Assembly: GCA_017591395.1 (NCBI GenBank)
Contig: WEDG01000825.1
Location: forward strand, 66,001-130,000
DNA from: Schistocephalus solidus
Taxonomy: Eukaryota; Platyhelminthes; Cestoda; Diphyllobothriidea; Diphyllobothriidae
Length of the DNA: 64,000 bases
Direction of reading: 5' to 3'
The position numbers and the translations under genes are program-made. The stretch's first letter is position 1. Each line of letters starts with the position of its first letter. The notes beneath the pieces were generated by a model. The model made no database searches, had not been told where the DNA came from, and saw nothing but the letters and a program-made list of their open reading frames with translations. Below, piece after piece: positions 56,440 through 64,000 of this stretch.

Positions 56440-56730
56440 ATATAAACCCCATGAGATATGGCTGCGCAACAGTCCTTAACGCAATGATTCGACAGCTGAG
56501 AGAAAAATATGCGAACATTCGGTCTGGCCTACATACCGCCTCCGTTGAACTAACAGATGTCTCCAACCCTGTCAACAGGGCTGAATTGGGGAAAAAAAAC
56601 ATGAAGAAATCTATGTGTCAAAAATTATTTACACAAGTGATCAGAACCATGCGGAACGGTACGACGCATATCACTGACAGTCCAGAAAGCATTATAGGTG
56701 AGAAGTGGGATGAAGTAGAACTATTTACTG
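56440..56730 (+). pseudogene. Old LINE reverse transcriptase fragment
   Basis: The plus-strand reading IRQLREKYANIRSGLHTASVEL, NPVNRAELGKKNMKK, MCQKLFTQVIRTMRNGTTHI, IIGEKWDEVE aligns over 80 positions with ARQLQEKCQEMRTHLYTTFV, DTVNRDGLWKVMQK, FTHMVRQLHDGMSARV, VTNGVKQG. The DLTKAFD segment is mutated and the FADD region is absent. It has the same strand as the endonuclease fragment at 54580. Confidence 0.6.
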
Positions 56731-57231
56731 ACTCTCCCTTGCTAAGGGACGACCGCCATTGAAATGACATGACCAACCAAGCTGATGAACAACTGCCAAC
56801 GACCCGACCTTTTTTGACGAATACATGCTAAACGCCGCATCCAAAGCGGACATACAAGCCGCGCGTGAACCGCTTCTCATCTGCCTGCTCAAACTTCGGA
56901 GGGGAAAAGCGGTGAACACTCGGCGTGAATTGAGGACGATCATGAGGTCAGGGTAAGTGTCACGGGAATTCGCTCCACCTCCGTGAACAGAGTCGTATGT
57001 CCGCGGGCTACCACCTACCAAAGCCTTGCGATTGAGAGTGAAGACATCATCAAAGTCGGCAGACTGCAAACCTCAGTCTGGAATAGTCACAGCAGCCTTC
57101 GCAACACGAAACTCAGAACGTAGAGGGTTGTTGTCCCGGCTACGTGACGGCACGCGGCGGAGTTCTAAGCAGTTTACCAAATCTGAGAGAGACAGCCGAG
57201 CACATTTCACCTAGACAAGCAACTACGGTAA
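56731..57231. other. Unassigned
   Basis: It could continue the old LINE but shows no recognisable motif. Confidence 0.35.
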
Positions 57232-57560
57232 GGATGACTTATATGGCCACCTTAATAGCGAATAGGAGGCACCCCGCCCACTTAAAATAAGTGTTCCTAT
57301 GGCAAACTTCAAGAAGGGTACATATTCCCGTGTCTTAACTCTGACTTTAAACTGAACTGTAACCTTAATCTTAACCCCAGCCATACCCTAAGCCTAAACT
57401 TTACATATAACACCAACCTAAATCCTAACGCTAAGCGTAATCCCGATCCTAACCCTAACCTTATTCCTAAACCTAAGTTCCGCGGAATTAGGCACGAAGT
57501 CACTTGTAGTCCAGACACTTACTGTTTTCATGTCCCCTTTAGGTGGCCATACAAGCCATC
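57232..57560. mobile_element. Family C MITE-like element, diverged but full length
   Basis: ATGGCCACCTTAATAGCG and GGTGGCCATACAA are opposed termini. CCGTGTCTTAACTCTGAC, CTTAATCTTAACCCCAG, hexamer runs and TTCCGCGGAATTAGGCACG fill the interior in the family order. Confidence 0.65.
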
Positions 57561-58440
57561 CTTACTGAAATGCTCTCAGACAGTCAGATTCCGGGAGCAG
57601 CAGAGAGGCTACGCTAAAGCACATTCACATCTAATGAGGAGGCCGTGTTGTGAGAATTACTGAAGAGCACCAGCCAAAGGAACTTTCCCATGGCTACGGA
57701 TGCTCCCAGGAAAGATGGAGAAAAAGGACGATAGAACCCTGCCCATCTCTTTCAGGCAGCTGAGAGTTAAGGAAGAGATGCGGATAGACCTCACGTTAGA
57801 TCGGTAGGCTTGGGAAACGGCCGTTTAAACGTCCAAAGCAATTCCCTTGACAAACCGATTAAACAAACCAGAATGGAGAGTCGTGCACTGTAGACGGTAT
57901 GAAGTTGAAAACACGCTACCGTCAACTGTCCAACTGATGTGCCATTTGGACACCGTTGGATCCACCACAGTGTCAACATGGCTAACCAACCTCCCACGCC
58001 ATAAAATAGTGCCAACACCAGCGGTATCAAATTGCACACACTCCTTCCCTCCCCCAGCTGTAACACCTGACGCCTGCAGGACCAGTGGCCTAAGCCCCGA
58101 GCCAAAACGCCCCCTCGCACATTGGAATCGCATACTGGCCTGGCTGGCCGCCCGGGGATTCGCCGTAGTGCGAATAGAGAGCCCTGTCTAAAACCCGCCG
58201 TGTCCTGCTTACCTGCCCACCCCTTATTAACATAGTCTGTCAACTTATTGACTTAGTCGGCCATACTCGTGCACACGACAGGGATGGTACAGCCGTCCTT
58301 CAGGCACACCGCCAGGGCACAGAGCCCAGTCGGTCATGCGCATTGAGAAATAGGCCAAGAACACACTTCTTCCCACATACTTTAAAGGTGCCTATTCGAT
58401 GCCTTGGACGGGTTCGTTTGTGGTGTGTTGGTTGATGAGG
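57561..58440. other. Unassigned; 150-codon minus frame
   Basis: The minus frame 58243-57791 is open for 150 codons and an opposing plus frame for 114. Neither shows a domain, and the codon content looks like chance. I would not call a gene. Confidence 0.3.
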
Positions 58441-58858
58441 TGTGCCCCCTAAACGGGCCGTGTGGTAGATATTCTGGACCAACACGCGGGCCAGAGCAGG
58501 GCATGCGGGCATGCCGAGCATGGGGGTGGGGGGTGGGGGCACACGCAGATGCAGGTTCGCACCATATCAGCCACTTTTGCCATTTATAGCACTCCCACTT
58601 CGTGGGATCTGATTCAGTGGTGACGGCACGGTCATTTGAGTCTCCGGCCGCGCCAGCCACCTGCAGCTGACCCCACCTCCGGTCTTCTTGAGAATGTCTT
58701 GACAGCGGGCTCAATTGGGGGAGGAGGAGAGAGTGCGGTAGATGCAGTGCAAGTTTACTATCACTCAAAACTAATCCACGCGTCAGCCACCGTCCCTGCA
58801 CCACCCTGCTGTGGCGCAGGGACGGTGGACATCGTCGGACTACGGATGTCAAACTGTC
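58441..58858 (-). mobile_element. Family B repeat, short form
   Basis: GTGCCCCCTAAACGGGCCGTG opens the copy, followed by GTGGTAGATATTCTGGACC, CACTTCGTGGGATCTG, CTCCGGTCTTCTTGAG, GGGGGAGGAGGAGAGAGTGC and ATCGTCGGACTACGG. It ends where the second LINE copy begins. Confidence 0.7.
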
Positions 58859-58859
58859 A

Positions 58860-61083
58860 GTTTATGGGGAGATATGTAGTGATGGGGTTGAGTCAGCGAT
58901 GTTTTACCACAGCTTTTCATGAAAGTGCATGTGATCGAATAGACCAGGCAGTGGTTGAATGTGTACGGACAGTGTGGACAGGTGAGGAGAGAGGGGTGGG
59001 TATATTTTGGTGATCCTGACGCCAGTTTGTCAGTCTAAATGCGATAGATTCGCATTTGACCGATCAGGCCGAGGCGTGATATGAAGGTGCAGTTACAACG
59101 AGCAGGGGTTGGGGTCGAGTCCGCGTTTCTGGATGTGGGGACGGTGACGATGGTTGTGTTGGTCTTCAAGTTATCGGAACTTTGCACAACAGTGGTCGTT
59201 GTGGGGTTCGTCGTCGTCGTCTTCGTCGTTGCGGGCACCGTGGAGTGTGTAGCAGGTGTGACGGTGGAGGTGTTGGGGGAGAAAGTAGGCAGAGCTGTCG
59301 GGTCATTAGTGGATTGGGTCCGAAGATGACTGACTAGACCGATCAGTGCGTGGAATGTCTGCAGACAGCGGGGACATAATGGGAGGTATGAGTGGCAGGT
59401 TGGTGGATCCGTGGTGTTTGAGAATTGTGAGTCACTCTTTTGGTTGATCCTGTTGACTTATCCTTTATCCTTGCGGGCTGGCCACCCCAGAGTAGTTGGA
59501 TTGGACTCAGCATGGTGTGTATGCTGAAAATGCCAGTCCGTTCCAGGGCCTCCAGGTTGGGTATGCTGTCTTACCACCTCGGTTTCAGGATTTTCAGGAG
59601 GAAACCGAGGTGGAACTGATTGAGTTCCCTGGGTCGATTGGTGTAAATAGTTCACGTCGAAGTTGTCAGGACTATCGCCACGCATATTTAAGCTTGGTGT
59701 TCAGATGAAGCCCGCGGCAGCCCCAGACGGACGTCCGAAGCTGACACCGGTGGCTTGGCTGGCTTTATCTAACCAGATCGTTATTTCATCGTCAATTTTG
59801 GTGTTGTCGCAGATGGCACTACATAGATAGGCAAATTTGCCCACCAATATGACTCGAGCTCCTTTCACGCTGAGTTTGGACGTAGCGTATTCCCCAAAAT
59901 GACAGAAAATACGAGGCTGAACAACCACACAGCTCCGCTCAACACCATTGGCCACTGTGGGTGCTTCTGAGACCATCTTATTATCCGTGGTGAGTGCCAT
60001 TATCCCAACGTGGAGCTGACGAGTCATGTGAGCGAAGTGCTCCGGATATCCGAAAATCTGAATAATCCTTCAGAATCCGCCGAACTTCACGGTGTCGAAG
60101 GTTTTTGTCAGCTCCATGAAACTAATGTAGACGGTAGTGTGAGATTGGCACCACTTCTCCTGCGCTTGCGCGAAGATCATGTCGATCATGCTGTGGTCTT
60201 GTTATAATCCACATTGTCTTTCCAGGAGAAGTCCTTTTACCAGATGGCTGTTGAGACGATGGAGAAGGATGCGGTCAAAGATCTTCCCGGCAATCATGAG
60301 CAGTGAAATCCCTCTGCTATTGTCACAGATATTCCGGTTAACCTTGCGCTTGCAGATGTGCACGATGGTGGCGTCTTTGAAGTCTTGCTAACTTTTCTTT
60401 GCACCGTCTCTCCTGAAACGGTGTTGTAAGTCTGCCCAGCAGTCGGGGCTGCCATGCTTATAGACTTCGATCGGGATTGCGTCCAGTCTATGTAGTTTCC
60501 TGTTGGAAGGTTGGTGTGCTGGGAGGGAAGGCGGGAGGACTAGGTTATTATTCGTTTGCAGACGAGAAAGCCGGTTGACGGTGCTGCAGGAGATTGTGCA
60601 TGGTTGTCTGAGGACACTTCTGAACTGCTTCGCGCCACGCTTCTGAAGTTGAGATTTTTTCGAAAGAAGTATTGCTAAGTCGGCAGTAAGAAGTGGCGCG
60701 GTTTCATTGGTTGTGGAGCCGTAAAGCGTCTTGATTTATGCGAAGAAATTCCTAGTTTAATGGCGGTTCGCGTATCCTTGTGTTTTTTTCGGCCTTGAGA
60801 TCCATCCAGGTGTTCTGCATCTTCTGCAGTCTTTATTGCTGGGGACGTCTTGAGCGAAGAAGGTAGCATTTGTGGCGTCGGTCCGGCTTTTGATGTAGGC
60901 TTTGTGCCGCCTGTCCTCCTCTGAGAGCAGATTGCGGATTTCTTCGAAGTTGTCGTCGAACCAACCATGGGGTTGGCAATATGCACGACATTCATTGTGG
61001 TGGACTTGATTGTGTGCTGCCGGCGTTGTATTTGGGAGTTTGCACTTCTTTCTACGCACTAAGGAGCTAATATGCTGCCTCAT
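58860..61083 (-). pseudogene. Second, older copy of the zinc-finger LINE
   Basis: On the minus strand, in order: an endonuclease-to-RT linker (QPHGWFDDNFEEIRNLLSEE, DRRHKAYIKSRTDATNATFF) near 60970-60850; RT pieces around 60600-60000 (NRNICDNSRGIS, LLMIAGKIFDRILLHRLNSH, SLISLMELTKTFDTV readings across shifted frames); MTRQLHVGIMALTTDNKMVS, TVANGVERSCVV; then directly VKGARVILVGKFAYLCSAIC and NTKIDDEITIWLDKASQATG. The FADD segment is deleted. Remnants of the RT tail (59690-59460) and of C2H2 fingers (59430-58900) follow. The endonuclease domain is absent. Many stops and frameshifts. Confidence 0.75.
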
Positions 61084-62084
61084 TTTGTAAATAATACCTA
61101 GGGCTCGTGTATTTGACTTTATACATTAAGCCAGTTAAAGAAGCCTACGAAAAAATAGAAAGCACCGGACCCTGATTAACAACCTGGAGCTCATTTACAG
61201 AAAAATTTTCACGTTAGACACGATGACCAATTTTGACTGAGCCATTAGCATTAGGACCACTTGACGACTGTTCTAAAGGTTAGATAGCCGATAGGTTGGC
61301 AGCGGTTATCGATCCCGTCCGCCCTATCGCTCTGCTAATCAGTAGCCAGCCAATAGTATTGGCTAAGGGCATTTTCATACGTTATCAGGAGTTTCCAGTG
61401 ACCCAAACGCCATAACTAAGGTGTTTTCTTTCAGACTCACAAAGCCGAGCCGCTCGAACGGCTAGGCGGAGCCAAAGTCTCCTCACATGCCTTTCCCTGT
61501 ATGTATACATGGAGTGTAGACTCCAATGGAAACTAGGTTTGCGTACGGTACCAATAAAATTGTTGGCTAGAAAGCATCTGCGCCTAAAATTCTTTAGACG
61601 TTGCTTTCTGTTAAGGGGGTTGGGGGGAAAAGAATAACAGGAATTAATGAATATAGGAAATGAGAGAGATTCTGTAAGAAATGCCGTCATCTAAGTCACC
61701 CGTCCTTGTCGGGTAGATTATCGCCTCGTGGAGATTTCTGTCATCAGTTAGTGAAAGTTGTTTGCTCGGAGAGGGAGCCGAATGAGCGATGTGCGTCCTA
61801 ATGCGTAAGAATGTCAGAGGCCTGTGTGTGCAAGAATATGTCCCCGGTAAGGATAGCTTTCAGAAATCACTCGCATGTAAAATACACCCCTCACTACTTA
61901 TTTCATTATAGTAGAAAGAGTTTTGTTTACGTTTTATACAGGCGTTTACCCTCCCTCAAGGGACTGCCTGCAATGAGCTGAATCAAAACAGCGACCTGAT
62001 CAACTAATGGCAGCCGTTTATTGGGAAGCTAAGCGTTAGTTTGAGTCCATAATTACTGCCACAGCTCGGCGGCTTTCGAAGTTG
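61084..62084. other. Unassigned
   Basis: A 101-codon minus frame at 61690-61385 has no recognised domain. Nothing else is supported. Confidence 0.4.
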
Positions 62085-62400
62085 AGCAACCATTTTTTTC
62101 TCCTCCATTCCCATGTGAATTGCCTTATATGCACATAGGCTGATCAATTTTTCTCATTTGATACTGCTATTTACCAGTCTCTGTGTATATTACCAACAGT
62201 ATGAAGGTTATCTGCAAACGACGTCGAACCATTGTGAGGAATAGCTGGTAAAATTTTGCGACGCAGTCACGGATGACCGTTCATGATACCGATAGTTGCA
62301 GCTGTCGGTAACTATATATCTTCTGTTTTCTTTCGGTGCTATCTCTTTTTGCTAAAAATTGTGAAAACGATCTCTCTCTCTCTCTGTACAACATCACGCA
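62085..62400 (+). mobile_element. Family D, diverged partial copy
   Basis: TTATATGCACATAGGCTGATC, TTTTCTCATTTGATACTG, GATACCGATAGTTGCAG, TTTCTTTCGGTGCTATCTC and a short CT run follow the order of 45405-45780 at low identity. Confidence 0.5.
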
Positions 62401-62739
62401 GCGCCATTCACTGCACTCAATCCCATTACCAGGTGATTTTCAGACGCAGAAAATCGACTGCGGCATGAAGGAAATAGAGAGAGGGACCGATAATTAAGCA
62501 TATGTCCTTCGGGCAAATCATCGCATTCCTCAATACGATGAGTCTGGTGAGCTCGAATCTTTCACGAAACGGTAATAGTCATGGCTAAAAAGTTTATCAA
62601 ATGACAGGATAACCCTGTCCTCATATTGAGTATAATGAAATTGACTGGAGGACTGTCAGTCAGACTACGATGACTTTCTGTCACTCTCACTGATGTGAAC
62701 TCCAAGTTGTCCTTCTTGTGGCCCGTTGAATATAAATAG
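62401..62739. other. Unassigned
   Basis: No supported feature. Confidence 0.4.
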
Positions 62740-62985
62740 TGAATGGGCATGTGTGTGGCATGCGCAGGCGGACCATTAAGCGTTGACAGCCACAGTGCCC
62801 CACCCACCTCCTGACGTCTTGACATGGTCATATCACCAGAGAAAGGTAGGTGATGGAGGAGTGAGGGAGATAGATGCTGCGCATGTCAATCTCACTGTAA
62901 CCTAATCTACACGCAAGTCACTAGTGCTACGCAAACTCCGTTGGGCACGCGGTGCACGTGATAATACATTGCGACGATCGAAATG
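62740..62985 (-). mobile_element. Family B, diverged
   Basis: GTGTGTGGCATGCGC, CACCTCCTGACGTCTTGAC, GTGAGGGAGATAGATGCTGC, CACGCAAGTCACTAGTGC and GCGACGATCG match the diverged copy at 17680 best. Confidence 0.45.
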
Positions 62986-63395
62986 TTAGGAGCATGAAAA
63001 CAAGGAAAATAAGCTTTTCAGCTTTTTTCTACAAATCTCGACCTTGGTCAAGCCGAAAACCTCTGCACATAAAAATATGCGAGTAAAATAGAAAGCATTC
63101 TTATTTCAACGAATTCGATCCTGGACCATTGTTGCCAAGGCAAAGCAGCAGGAGCAGAATTGCCTACTTCAGACTTTTTCGTGTGTATCGTTATTACTGA
63201 AACAATTTTCAAATGGCGGACTGCGCAATTCACTCTGCATTGTTTAGAAGGATCGGTTATTTCCTGGTTATTAGTATTCAAAGGAACATGGGAGGAATGT
63301 CTACCGACAGGTCTGGTCCTGAGAAAAATCGGTATGTCTGCGGCTGCAGTCTACTGACTAACGCTGCAACACGATGAAAACTTGGCGTGCGTTTG
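62986..63395. other. Unassigned
   Basis: No supported feature. Confidence 0.4.
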
Positions 63396-63664
63396 ACGAT
63401 GATAAGATGATGGTACGATGATGACGTGTGGCGATGGTGCGTAGTGTGATGCAGATGGATGATGATGGTAAGTGCTGATGATGGTGGTGAGTGGTGCTAA
63501 GGATGATGATGATGATGACTGATGAGTGATGATGATGAAGATGGTGATTGATGGGAATGATGATGATGATGGAAATGATGATGGATGATGATGATGATGA
63601 TGATTGATGATGATGATGATGATGATGTGGTGGTCAATGATGATGATGATGATTGTGATGGTGT

Positions 63665-63698
<34 letters not shown>

Positions 63699-64000
63699 CG
63701 ATATGATGATGATGATGATGATGTCGTGATGATGATGATGATGATGATGATGTATGACGATGATGATGATGATAACGTTGATGCTGATGCTAATGATGAT
63801 GATGTGGAGGATGATTATGATAATGATGATGATTATGATGATGATGATGAGAACGGTGATGCTGATGCTGATGATGATGATGTGGATGATGATAATCATG
63901 ACGATGATGATGCTGATGATGATGTGAATGATGATGATGATGATGATGAAGATGATGATGATGATGATGATGATGATGATAATGATGACGATGTTGATGA
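63396..64000. repeat. Long imperfect (GAT)n array reaching the window end
   Basis: More than 600 bases of GATGAT interrupted by GTG, GAC, TGATAA and GCTGATGCT units, with larger repeats such as AACG(G/T)TGATGCTGATGC around 63773 and 63851. The long Ile/His/Ser frame on the minus strand is an artefact. Confidence 0.95.

Noticed and set aside
57791..58243. 150-codon minus-strand frame
   Set aside because: No domain, no promoter or splice context, and an opposing frame is also open.

Overview
The window looks like a repeat-dominated stretch of a flatworm genome, most likely a diphyllobothriidean tapeworm (Spirometra, Schistocephalus or Dibothriocephalus type). This is inferred from the non-LTR retrotransposon, whose endonuclease, reverse transcriptase and C2H2 finger wording is familiar from those worms, and from the large number of tRNA-derived repeats. 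No intact host protein gene is visible. The host-like items are one canonical tRNA-Thr(UGU) gene at 8418-8490 (-) with a Pol III terminator, and a probable promoter plus signal-peptide first exon at 3833-4101.

The most notable content is a dispersed tRNA-derived repeat (family A here), with at least a dozen copies. Its head resembles tRNA-Arg(UCU) with Pol III A and B boxes. About 30-40 nt downstream is a 45-nt segment with the conserved parts of a type I hammerhead ribozyme: CTGANGA, a stem-loop, GAAA, a short self-complementary stem III, an ATT cleavage triplet and a 6-bp stem I. Several copies are more than one unit long, with a 291-308 bp period. The best copies are at 6525-6945 (+), 18375-18440 (-), 18480-18780 (+) and 19640-19965 (-); tandem copies are at 11341-11765 and 54860-55745.

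Other families: (B) a 200-770 bp repeat of unknown class on both strands, near-tandem at 32455-33893; (C) a MITE-like element with about 28-bp terminal inverted repeats and a degenerate telomere-like interior, best at 39946-40294 and 12230-12594; (D) a ~1 kb repeat carrying its own CT, TCC and ATG microsatellites at 42181-43170 and 45405-46630; and a tRNA-Ser-like family with a long variable region.

The main retrotransposon lies on the minus strand from about 38340 down to 33895: AP endonuclease, reverse transcriptase with FADD, then a C-terminal array of C2H2 zinc fingers. It is broken by several frameshifts and a stop. A second, older copy lies at 61083-58860 (-), and fragments lie at 541-1222, 46631-46996, 54580-54830 and 56440-56730. 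A broken Gypsy-type gag lies at 51023-51640. Microsatellites are frequent and several start inside family A, B or D copies. The window ends in a long imperfect GAT array. The remaining stretches show nothing I can support.
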